Positions 1 through 11,753 of a DNA stretch of 64,000 bases are shown here, one piece after another. Made by a program: the position numbers and the translations under genes. Below the pieces are notes generated by a model that saw only the letters and a list, made by a program, of their open reading frames with translations, was not told where the DNA came from and searched no databases. Numbering within the stretch: position 1 is the first letter of the stretch; each line of letters opens with the position of its first letter. Origin of the DNA: Taeniopygia guttata (taxonomy: Eukaryota; Chordata; Aves; Passeriformes; Estrildidae); the NCBI RefSeq assembly GCF_048771995.1, contig NC_133026.1:96688501-96752500 (forward strand), given 5' to 3'.

Positions 1-1025
1 AGACTATAGTAAAAATCAGTTATAACATATACAAACAAAGCTGTTTGCAGTTAAATGTATCATTTGATTGCTTTAAATATAGGACATTTTTGTTCACAAG
101 AGTGTGGGTGGATAATCTCCATTGCCTGTGGATTTTTTTTTTGACTCAAATTGAGAAGCAAGGGTAAATCATTGTTTTCTCAGTGTATGTGAAATTAAAA
201 AAAAAAAACAAAAACAAAAACAAACCACCAAACCAAAAGCTAAATCATCAGCCTTCTTCATAGGCAGGTTTATCTGCTTTTCAAGTGGAGTACCACTGAG
301 AGAAAGAAAAGTAAGGTAGCATATTCTTCTGAAACAGGAAACCTCTGAACCTCAAGTAATCAACAAAATATTGTTGTTCATTACATTGACTTGTCCACTG
401 AGCTCTCTGAAGAGAATTTCTGTAGTTTTTATTCTGAAATTCCAACCAAAGTACAGAAGCAGAGAGTTTGCTATGATGTTTTAAAAGTGAATTGCAATGG
501 CTTTCCTGAAGTGGATCTTGTTTCCACTTATGTGGAGGCTTTGGTATGGCTGGAGCTTTGTCTTAGTAAACATGTATTAATTACACTGCAGTTTTGTAGT
601 GGACTTTGAAGCATTCTAATTTAACACAGAAATTAATCCAATTCAGTCTATTTTTGAAATGAGGAGTGAATTTCCAGAGGATATGTAATGTGTGGAGATT
701 AGGGCACAAAACCAAGTTTCTTTCTTCCTGAAGATGGATACTATTGAGAGATAGCATTTCTTTATCCTTCATAGCAAATCTTCAAGCAGATATTGAAGAA
801 ATTGCAGCAATTTTATAATTATTTTTGCACACAACTGCTTTCTGGGAAGATATGTCCAAATATGTATAACAAAATTTTCCCCTGCATTTTACTCTAGAAC
901 CAAATGTGCCCTGCTCTTGCAAAATGATTTCTGAAGTATCCCAGATAAGATATGGTCATACATCAAAATGAAGAGACTGTAATAATAAATTTCAAGAAAA
1001 CAAAATCAGCAATAAAAGAGTGGTC

Positions 1026-1027
<2 letters not shown>

Positions 1028-1053
<26 letters not shown>
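1028..1053. repeat. (TA)n microsatellite
   Basis: A perfect alternating AT run of 26 bases. It is a simple repeat likely to be length-polymorphic, with no associated gene. Confidence 0.95.
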
Positions 1054-1056
<3 letters not shown>

Positions 1057-4000
1057 AATTACTTCACCAACATATAAACTGCTACACACAGATTTTCATA
1101 CTTTATTCCTGCCATATGTTTTCTCTGTCAAACTAATTACTCTATTGTTTCTTTAGAAATTTCCCAGACTTGTTTACATATTTGGTAATAGATTTCTGAA
1201 ATGTTCCCCATAATGCTGGACTCTTGGGAGAGGGTATCTCAGAGCTGTCAGTCTAAAGGGTAGGATCTGCATTCAGACAATAAGCACAAGAACAAAATTA
1301 TGGCATTAACAAGCATGAGGAAAAAAGTATCAGATGGTGACAAAATGTTCTATTTTACAGTTAATGTATTTTAGGGTTTCCTCTTGCATGGAATGAGTTT
1401 GTTCTTTCCTTCCTCCTCTACCCTTAGCACTAGAGAGAAAAAACATACTGTGGCATGGTGTGGAGATAAAGTAGTTTTTATTCCAATTTCATAGCTCTTA
1501 CCTAACCCTGTTGTCTTCTATTCCTCAAGGGTCCTATTTTCCAACATCATAACATCTGCTTTTTGTTTCTTGACCTTGCACTCTCCCACTTTCCCTCTTT
1601 CCCTCCAGGCTATTCATTTATTTCCATTCCACTTCCTCCTCCTCAGCAGGACATCAGCAGGGGGAAGTGCAGGTTAAGCAGAAGGCAGAAGCTCTGTGTT
1701 TGTAGTCTTGATGTTTCTTTGGCATTCCAGACAAACTTCTGTCTTCACTCCTCTTGCTACAGAAACTAAATGCTATGCAGTTTCAACTTAATATATAAAA
1801 AATCCATTTTTTACAATCATTATTTTGCTCCTGTGTTTGTCTGATTCCTGTAAGCTTAGTCCAACCTTTTAATTCCCATATGAAAGGACACAATAATCCT
1901 ACTAGACAGAGAGCACTGTCTCAGCCCTAGTGAATTCCTTTTCTTCAAAATAAAGGAAATGGTAGAGTTTTGTAATGGACTTTTTTAGCATATTTTTTTT
2001 TCTCTGTTAAAGAAAACAGGCTATTTTAGCTTAAAATTCACCCAAAATACTCAGCCTGAGGCAGATTCCTCCTATAGACACCATTTGGTACAGATGTTTA
2101 AGTTCAGTGATTATGAAAAAGTGCAGATAGAGCTTTTTAGAAACTGTAACCTCACAACACAATGGAGATGTGACTATTTTAGTGTAACGAATTAATTTGA
2201 ACTTTTCTCCACTATTCTTTTACCATATTGCATATTATTTTAGGGTTCTCCAGCTTCAATAATTGTAGGGATAAAACTGGGATGTGATTGATTTTTACTT
2301 GGCTTTTTTTTGCTTTTCAAAAAGTGGAAAATACAAGGGGAAAAAAAAAAAAAACAACCCAGAAAAACCCAACGCCTCCCTCCCCCCCAAAAATGTGTTC
2401 CAAACAAATAATAGACCAACTTTTGCTCATTGTAAGTGGAATGATTTCTACCTCACAACATCTAATGGTAGAATAAGTAATTCATTTCAGACTGTTGTGA
2501 AGTTACAGTTGTAGGTGACCATAACATATGTTCTAGTGTACTTGTTTTGCATTATCAAGATCCTGTCTAATTTTTTGCTTCTATAGCTGCAAGTTAAGGA
2601 ACTGTATTTAATAAATTATTTAATAAACTAGGAGAACAAAACTGAAAATTGCATGATAAGTCAGATAAAAGGTTAAACTAAACATTAAATTATCTTTCTT
2701 CCATGTCTTCCATTAACCTGGCTGAATACTTCTTTCCTTGTTCCAAGGTAAATACATATCTGACAAAGCAACATTTTCAGAATTTTTGATTGAATTTATA
2801 GTCATGAATGAAAGGAAGATGATAAGCATAAACTGTTTATCAATGCTTTTTATAACAAAAACTCTCTAAAAATTTTGGAATTGCTTGGAAAAACTTTACT
2901 TGATATAACAGAAATAATTCATAGCTGAGAATTTATGTCTCAAGCTCTGATTGACTGGTTGCTCAATTGATTTTTAAACAAGAAAGGGTAAGCTTTTATG
3001 TAGTATGTAGTAACTGTTAAAATTGAAATAGTCTATGCCAAAGTAGTGCACCATATTTATATTTAAATATGTGTCTTTGAGATTCTCAAAATGCAATAGA
3101 GTTATTCTTTTGAAAGCTGTGAGAATACCTAGAGAAACCTGGGAAAAAGCACCCCCACTTTTAAAACACAAACATTTTGTACCATATTCCTTGAGAATAA
3201 TAAATATTAGTAGGTATCTTTAAATGGGGTGTCTTCAGACATCCATTTTATGGTTAATTGGTTATGAGTCAGATATGAACATCAAATTTTCAGAATCTTG
3301 CTAACAGGGGAATCAGGAATTCCTTAATTGAACATAAATGTCTACAACCCTTAATCAGCTTTAGAAATTGCAAGATCGGATGTATGTTCCAAATGACTAG
3401 CACTACATCATGTTGGAAATGCTGGTAGGAAATTAATATTTATGACAGTTCTTGTTGACTATATATCTCAGTTTCTTCAAGAACTCTGGAAAACCAGCCT
3501 TGCTCCTGATGTTGCCATTGAGGAATCAAATGTCCTGGCATGTCAGGAGCACTCACTTTGTGTAGTCAGGCAACCAAACCAGCAGGAGTATTCCCCACTC
3601 ATACGTATGACAATCACTGGCAATGTCTGTGACACTTCCCTGGAAATGCATTCCCAAGCAGCTACAGGAAAAGGAAGCCTGGGTATCCAAGGATCTTTTC
3701 CCAGATCAATCATCTTAGCTTTGCCCTTTTCCTCTGCCCTTTTCCTCCGCCCTTTAGCTTCCCTGTGACAGAACAGCAAAATTCAATTTTACCTGCCCTG
3801 CTGAGAATTCATAGTCTGCTCTGAGTGCTAAGCAGATTCATGAAGAATAGCACCAAGGTATTGAACCAGTGCATAATGAGTCTTTCTAATCATGCCCTTG
3901 CCCTTCATTTCCAATAGTCAACAGCTCTCAGCAGTGTGAAGTGTGAAGTGTACAAACACATGAAGAGCTTTCCGTAATTTATTTGTGTTTGCTGTGAATA

Positions 4001-6357
4001 AAAAAAATATTGTGACATCTCCATGGCAAACAGATATTGCCCTTTTTCATTAGTAAAGTATTTCCAAAAGGTTAATTAAACAAAAAGAAAATGCAGCTCA
4101 GCATTTAGACACTGTATTAATACATTAATTGTGTCTTAATGATCAGAGTCTGTAGCATTTCTGGGGGATTAATGACCATCTGGGAAAGTTCATAGCCCAA
4201 GTCTTTTCCACAAGTCGTTTATTCTATCTACTTGTTTATTTTCTAATAAACGATCCAGAGTCAAGGTCATTACTGATAGGTCACCAGTATAAAAATGAAC
4301 TGTAATAACAAAAGCACCCACCTTGTTATGTTTTTATTATGGAATGTTTATCCAAAGCAAAATATATACTGTCTCTTTATCAGTGCTACTTCTTCTGACA
4401 GTGAATATTTTAAATGGTAGGAAGACAATTACATAGATAAATTTTGAAACTCATTTTTGTTGTCACATAAAGACTGTAAAACTTTTTTCTTCCTGCTCAC
4501 TCTGAGAAAAAATGGGAAAAAAGTCAAAATCTACTCTTGAATTTTTTGCAATAAACCATCTTGTCCTTTTATGCATGTAGAAATAATTCAAAAAGCTAAA
4601 ATTCATAAACTCATTAACAAAATTAAGTCACCCATGAAAACAAACAAGAAAAATCCATCAACATATCTCTCCCAATTACTTTTTTTTTCCAGTTGGCTAT
4701 CCTGCAAACACATCCTGTAATCAATTATAGTTTTCTTGATTGAGTGCACGAATATCAAACTGCAGTCTTTACTGAGAGCTCTGGGGTCACAGAGTGCACT
4801 ATCAGGAAGTTATCAAATGGAAAGGAAGGCAAAGTAACATTCACTGTCACAAAATTACCAATCTGATAAACATTTGTCAGAGACACTATTCCTCACATCA
4901 AGTGATCTTGTCAATTTGTAATTTCAGCTTTCTTAGATAAAAAGCTAACATGATTATTTTTCCAAAATTTAGTCTTATAGTCATCACAAAATTTTTTTGA
5001 AATTACATAGATTTTGAATCCTACATGATGGTGGGTAGGATCAAGAGGCTTAATGTTTCCTTGATGAATGAAAACAACAGTATATTTTTGGTGTTTTTAT
5101 CATTTGGTAGTACAAAAACTATATTTATTTGCAGATATAAAACTCAAAATAACATTGTACCTTAGGAACACCATTCCATAATGCTTTGGTGCTTTTTTAA
5201 AAAATTTAATTTTAATGTTACATAATCCTTAATTATTACATAGAGCTTTACATTCTCTCTTTCCAGAGACGGTACTAACTTCCCATTCATTTCTGGAGGT
5301 AAATCTGTGCCATTTTTTTCCTCTGTAGTTATATGTGGCTCAGGACCTGTCTTTCCCCCTGCTGCCATGTTTTTGAGGCTATGTCTGCATCATGACAGCA
5401 GGGATTTCTGAGCTTTCCTGTAGTAGCTGCAAAAATGAAAGCTTGGAGTGTAGCAAGATGGTGGGATTTCTAAGGCTGTGTTTATTTGGTTTATAGGGCC
5501 ATGCAAACAAGGCTATTTCAACTTTCACAACTGAGCTGTCTGTCTTCACTGACCCTGCAGTTGTCATGATTTGGGAATCTCTTCCACCAGGAACTGTTCC
5601 CTAATGCAGATTTGGCAGTAGCCATTCCTATTAGGTAAGAAGATTCAATGATATTTAGATTTGTATGTGAATTCAGCTGATAACAATGGGCTCAAAAATG
5701 TCCAGATACTTAATATTTGATTAACTATTGTTTAATAATTAACTAATGTTTTAATAATTGATCAGAGAAGATGATCTGAGCAAAAAGACTATCTGAACAA
5801 CAGTGGAAACTGGGCAATGTCCCTTGACTGTAGTCAGTGTTAGGGCCTATGACAGTGCTTGAATGTGTGCTTATTCTCTTTATTTGTTTTCTTTTATGTT
5901 TATTAAAAAGGCTCTCCATGAATATGAAATAAGCTTCCTTCATATCAATCAGAAAATGTTTTTAAAAAATGAGTTGACAGAGCTCAGAGCTCCTCAGAGG
6001 CTGAACTATTTTTACTTCAGAGATACTAGTAATGAAGCTTGAAATTCAAACACTGCATTAAAATATTGTGGAGTCTCTCACCTTTCCTAGGTTCACTTCA
6101 TGTCTGTTTTACACAGAAGCTTTCTCTGCTGTGATTCCAAGTCTCTTTTCAAGCAAGGCTTTGTTTCTGTAAGCTGCTATTATGGTCTGACAAGCCAAGG
6201 GAAGCTGTCAGATATTTTACTTTGATCCAGATCCAAACAGAGGAAGCCTTCAGTACAAACATATCATTATCATTTCCTTGCTGCCCTTTGTCACTGGTCG
6301 GTACATATACTAGTGGAACTAAACAAACAGAATCTCATCTAGTTTTCTCTGTTTATT

Positions 6358-6480
6358 TGGTTTTTGTTTGGTTTTTTTGTTTGGGAGGGGTTTTTTTTGT
6401 TTGGTTTTTTTTTTTTTGGTTGTGTTTTATTCCTGTCTGTTTTTTAATTGGTTTTGGGTTTTTGGTTATTTTTATTTTTT
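6358..6480. repeat. T/G-rich low-complexity tract
   Basis: On the + strand this tract is almost only T and G, with repeated GTTTTTT and GTTTGG units. The 86-codon frame crossing it encodes mainly F, V, W and L and is a composition artefact. A complementary A/C-rich tract lies about 500 bases downstream (6955-7002). Confidence 0.8.
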
Positions 6481-6954
6481 AAATTTCCTTTTCCAATAAT
6501 AGTTGAGAATGAAGTATTTATTTGCTGTTTCAGTCACAAAATTGCGGTTGTTGGAATATTTTGTGTGTTGGGCCTCATGATGAGTCTCCTAAAAGTCAGA
6601 TATTATTGCTTTAATTTTCTCACATTTGCCAAAGTTTTTAGAATACATTTGCAGTTGTATATTCAACTATGATTGGTTTCTGGGCTGAAGACCAGACACA
6701 TTTCCTTCCAATTCCTCTGTGCTTTCTGTTCAGTTTTTATCTTGTGAATATACTGTCCAGTTGTATACTGAATTCAGATTTTACAAGGAATTATATTCTG
6801 GGTCTTATGATATTTTAATGTACACATATAGTTCAATATATCATATGGTCAAATAAATTTTTGAAATCAAAGCAATGATATTTGGTATTTTTTATTCCAC
6901 TACTTTGTCTGTTAGGTGTTATGACCTGCTTTTTTTAAAAATACATCTACACCA

Positions 6955-7002
6955 GAAAAAACAAACAAACAAAAAAAAAAAAACAAGCAAAAAACCAGAA
7001 AC
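6955..7002. repeat. A/C-rich low-complexity tract
   Basis: A run of A with CAAA spacing (ACAAACAAAC followed by about 13 A). It is a simple repeat, and the 86-codon frame across it is spurious. Confidence 0.85.
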
Positions 7003-8059
7003 ACACAAAAAGCTGCTGAAAAAACATTACTTTTCATTTGTATTTAAACACAGGGACAGAAAATGCTTCATATTTGTTTCTGTAGTCTCCATTCAGTCTA
7101 TTTTTGCATCCCCTCTTAGATACTCCAGTAATTAATATGTTCCAATAAAAAAAATATCCTACAGAATGGTGTCAATAGAAAGTTCATATTGTGCTTGCAC
7201 CCAAAGAGGCTTATTCAGCCAGTGTAAAGAATATAACATCCAGTATTTCTGAATTTCGAGTGCTTCCTTTGCAGCCTGAGTTGGAGTGAACCCAGTGTTG
7301 CATCGTGAGCTGACATAAACCCATAGGAATCTTCCCCATCTGTCTTTTCCCCACAGAAAGGAAAATCTCTGTTAAGGAGAAATACTGTGCAAAGAGTCAA
7401 ACGGCCTGTTCTACATCTGCTAATAAACCTTCCCAGAGAGAGAGGTTACTACTGCTTCCATCATACTGGAAGGAATGGTGAAGGAATATCTACCCTAATA
7501 AAATCCCTCTGGGTCACTCAGAGCAGCCTGCTGCTGCTTCTGCCTCCTGGAAGGCAGAACCTAAGGGAGTTGGGGCATTTACAAAATACTTGGCTGTTCC
7601 TGAAGTTCCAGTTCTGAGGTAAATAATATCCTCTGGTATTAATATAATTTAACTTATTAGTTTTAAGAAAGAAAAATATGATCAGAAGAATCTCCATCAT
7701 ATTATATAAGGATAATGCCTTAGGCTTACAGCACAGGCTTTTATCATACAAGATACATGGCTGAGTACATTAGTTAACATCCAGATACTGTCACAAGAGG
7801 AAAAGATGCTACTTAAGCCACAGGCATTGATCTGATTCTTTCACAACATTGTTCCATGCCTCCTGGCTCTTCCTAGGATGGCATGTTGCTGCAGCTATAT
7901 TGGTTGGCAAAGTAGTCCTGTCTAAAGTGAGTATCCTTCTTTATTATTTTCATACCAGCCAAAATGTTTGGGATAAATGGAGGTTAGAGAAAAGCTATAA
8001 CAACCATTCACATTGCAACAAAAAGCCAAGCAGAACATCTTTAGCTGAAAAAAAATCTC

Positions 8060-8632
8060 ATTTGGTTTTGGCTGAAATAGAGTTAATTTTCTGCTTAGTA
8101 ACTGGTGCTTTATTTTGGATTCATATGAGAGTAGTGCTGATAACACACTGATGTTTTGGTTGTTACTAAGTAGTGCTCACATTAAATCAAGGTTTTTTCA
8201 GTGCCACATGCTGTCAGTGATGAAGTGCACAAGAAGCCGAGATGGAGCATGGCCAGGACAGCTGATCCAAATTGGCCAAAGGAGTATTCCAGACTACTGA
8301 ATGTCATGCTCAGTGTAAAAAATGGGGTAGATGATCAAAAGCCACTGATTGCTGCTCAGGGACAGGCCAGGCATCAGTCAGTGGGTGATAAGCAATGGTA
8401 TCGTGCATGGTTTTGGTTTTTTTTTTACTTGAGTTTTATTTATCTCCCCCTTTTTGTTATATCAATTTTAATTAGAACTAATTTTAGTAGTAGGAGTAGT
8501 ACTTCTTTTTAATTATTAAAACCTTCTTAGCTCAAGCTCTGGATATTACATTTCTCAGATTCTGCTCACCATTCCACCAATGAATGAGTGCATGTCTGTA
8601 TGGTACTTAATTGCCAGATGGAATTAAACCAT
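8060..8632 (+). mobile_element. Solo LTR of an avian endogenous retrovirus (ERVL-like)
   Basis: The sequence follows, with scattered substitutions, an LTR found in many bird genomes. It opens with the block GGTTTTGGCTGAAATAGAG. It continues through GGACAGCTGATCCAAATTGGCC near 8257-8278 (recognised as the pre-promoter block) and a TATA-like CAGTGTAAAAAATGG near 8310. Next come a degenerate ATT/AGT-rich segment, an ATTAAA polyadenylation signal at 8515-8520, and a closing segment ending ATTAAACC near 8630. Both LTR ends are present, but no gag, pol or second LTR lies beside it. That fits a solo LTR left by recombination between the two LTRs of a provirus. The family name is uncertain because I matched it from memory. 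Short open frames inside it are not genes. Confidence 0.82.
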
Positions 8633-8721
8633 GGTGTAGGGAAACTCCTCATTGTATCAAATCAAATAGATACACTGAATTTCTCACAAGAAGTCTGTAG
8701 ATTTAGATAGTATTTTTGTGG

Positions 8722-8759
8722 GTTTCTTCCTAACCAAAAGGTTTCTTCCTAACCAAAAG
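8722..8759. repeat. Perfect 19-bp tandem duplication
   Basis: The unit GTTTCTTCCTAACCAAAAG occurs twice in immediate succession (8722-8740 and 8741-8759) without mismatch. This indicates a recent slippage or insertion-type duplication. Confidence 0.97.
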
Positions 8760-11732
8760 AGCTGTCTCTAGCGTCAATTAAGTTCTAAGCACTATCACAA
8801 CAGGATATCTTGTTTGCCGTTAAAGAACTAACTAGACAAAAGTTTTCACTAGGTCATTATTTTATAGATAGCAATGAAGAATCATTTGTTTCTTGGTAGA
8901 AAAACTGGCATAAAAATGCCTTTAGGACCCATTTATGCTAGTTTTTTAATACATCGGGGTTAGTAAAAAAGTAAGATTAAAAATTTTACATTATAACAGG
9001 TCCAAATGTTTGACAGCAAGGGAATGCAAAAGGTTTACACTATCCTTTAGCCTATAGTTTACTATCAGTGAATATTTCTAAACTGTGATATATGCCAAAG
9101 TCTCTCATTAGAGCTGAAGACATGTAGCTTTCCTTTATGAAAGACATCAGCCGTTTTTCTGGGAAAGAAAAGCTTGGACTCTGAAACTGTAGTGTATAAA
9201 GGGGAAAAAAAATGTGGAAAAACATCTAGAAAAACAAAACCTGCCTTCTATATATTTATCTCTTGTTTATGCATTTTCCAACAAATATTTACTGTAGGAA
9301 AAGCTGTGACTGCCATGTCCTGCAAGATACAATTAAACAAAATTAATAGAAAAGATAATACTTGCAAAATGGAAAGATACACCTTGCTGCAGACAGCTAC
9401 CACAGTAGAAATAATTTCATCTAACAGTGGCTGATGCCAAAAAATCTGAGCTTGCAAGTTAACTTAAATGTCAATATGTCATATTTTTGTGTGCCGCTTC
9501 ATTAAAAAAAAAAAAAAAAAGGTATTTTACCAGATGTAAAATTACAAGATTACATTTGGTTTTGCCTTATTGTTGGGAAGATGGATATTGAGATTTGCAT
9601 TAGCTCCTGCTCTCAAATCACTTTAAATCTCAAATTCCTTAGAGGGTGGAGAGACTCTATGAAATGCACAGAGCCCAGACAATGCTGTCAGCTAATTCTG
9701 GGAAGCAGCCAAATCTTTGACATTGTTTCTGCATTAATAGAACTCTGCACTGTGTTGAACATATGCTTCTCAACAGGCAGTATAGTACTGTTTACAGCAA
9801 AGACATGGTGCAATTATTTGCAGAACTTTACTTTTGCCCAGAAGAAAACATATGATCCTTCTGTTGTTATCCAAAAGAATTCTGAGGTTCCAGTACTTTA
9901 AAAATCAAGCTGTTTAACTGCCCTAGTACAGGGCAGCATAGTACAGATTTAGAATCTTACTTTTAGGTACACATTAAAGCCTCATGACTTCCTTTATTTA
10001 TTCCATTTACTGAAGGTTTTCAAATGCTTTCTAGAAACTGAGATCCAAAGTTTCTGAAAGAACTTACTGATATATTGTAAGGTCTAAGTAACTCTAAACT
10101 CATTAAGCCATTTAAGTAAACCCATCAAGTCATTTGAAATATACTAAATACACATAAGCAAAATCTATGTGAAGCATATGGTTTAATTTATAAAGTAGGT
10201 TTAATTCACCTTAACAAACCAAATACTGACAATTATAATTGGCTTAGGTTATAAAAGTCATATTCCTAAAGTAGACACCTGACTCCCTAGATCAGATAAT
10301 ACTGGTATGACTTTTCTCCTCTGCAATCTCTGTCAAAGAGTTTTATTGTCATTGCAGGTTTGCTTTTGTTTGCTTGCTTGTTTGTAATTATTTCTTAGTA
10401 TTCCCATTACAACCTGTGATAGCTGTACCTACCTTAGAAAGAACTGCAGATATTAAAATACATCACAACACATAGCCTGTTGTGCACAACTCCTGTGGGG
10501 AAGGATTTGTCTTAAATAAATTCTTTTTTTTTCTTGATGATAGAAGTGCCTCACTTTATGATGTGTTTGAGGATCTGGTGTGACACTGAGGATTTAGAAA
10601 CCTCATTTGGATTCTGGAATCTTGACTTCATTTAACAAGAGGTAGTAGCTTTCTTTCAAAATATCATGGTGAGAGATGTCTTTAGAGGATAAGAGCACTC
10701 ATTCAGAATGTTGTAAATGCTAACTGTAGTTGTTTCTTTGTGGAAATGGATATGGATCTGTAGTTATACCCTCTAGGGAGAGTGTCTAATCCATAAAAAA
10801 TGGAGATCTCAAGCCTTTTTGTTCAAGGTTCAATGGGTTAATTTTAAGGAAGAAGTTAAAAGGATGCCTAATTTGATACTTGAGAAATTTACAGTTGAAT
10901 AGAGAAACCTCTTTTATTTCCTACATTGATGACTGTTAATAGAGAAGAGCCTCAGGTACAAATATTTCACGCTCTTTTATAGATAGGAACCAGAGTCTCT
11001 CACCAGCTGCTCTTGATTTTCTGTCTCCTTCCAATGCCCAGTACTACTGCAATTAGCTAAAATTTTTTCTTTACCATTCAATTCCAACTCACCACCAATA
11101 CCTATGCTCCTGCCCACAAAATGAGTAAAAGCTTCTAGGCTTTTCATGACAGGCAATGGAGAAGCAGAAACTGACTGTCAGGGGGTTACAGGACCTCTTA
11201 CATGAATACACACACTGAATACATGAATTTGTGTGTTGAAGGGAAATGCACTTTACAAGGCTGTTTCTTTCTTAACAGCAAACTAGGTCATGGCTTCATC
11301 CTATTGTAGTTAGTAGAAGGTATCACTAAGAGCATATCATCTTCTATATCTAGAAAAAAAGCTGAGCACTGAACTGTAAATTGCTGAGAGTCTAATTTTA
11401 CATCTGGCCAAGGAAACTTTCTTATCCTGAAACATGAGAACACTACATCAGGAAAACACTTAGTTTAAAGGCCCCATATCAGGCCCAAGAGGGTGGCCAT
11501 CCTCATTCAAGCTGAGATATCCTGACCAAATCCCTGCTAAGTGGTTACACAAAGTGATTTCAATCAAACAATCAATCAATTTGACTGCAAGTTGATAAAT
11601 ACTCATAAAAAGGCTCAGCAGTAACAACCCAAATGCCATTATCACAATCTTGCTGTAGTGACCTATGGAAAGTGACCACGCTGCTTGTATAAAATGAAAC
11701 ACCAAACATCTGTGACATCTGTGAACTTTGCC

Positions 11733-11753
11733 TTTTTTTTTTTTTTTTTTTTT
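11733..11753. repeat. Poly-T run (about 21 T)
   Basis: An uninterrupted T run. It could be the tail of a - strand retro-insert, but the sequence to its right resembles no transcript I know, so I call it only a simple repeat. Confidence 0.9.

Larger units (their letters stand above)
1..8059. other. AT-rich non-coding stretch, no gene seen
   Basis: I see no exon, RNA gene or recognisable transposon here. The open frames are short, overlap each other and show no family motifs. The stretch holds A-rich runs near 197-225 and 2340-2355, a (TA)n run at 1028-1053, a T/G-rich tract at about 6358-6480, an A/C-rich tract at 6955-7002, and a somewhat GC-richer patch at about 7240-7620. A 108-codon frame at 3442-3768 lies in a less AT-rich patch but resembles nothing I know. 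Confidence 0.6.

Noticed and set aside
3442..3768. A 108-codon + strand frame in a less AT-rich patch
   Set aside because: No recognisable family, no repeat match and no splice or codon signal. A 78-codon frame overlaps it on the other strand. It is probably a chance frame.
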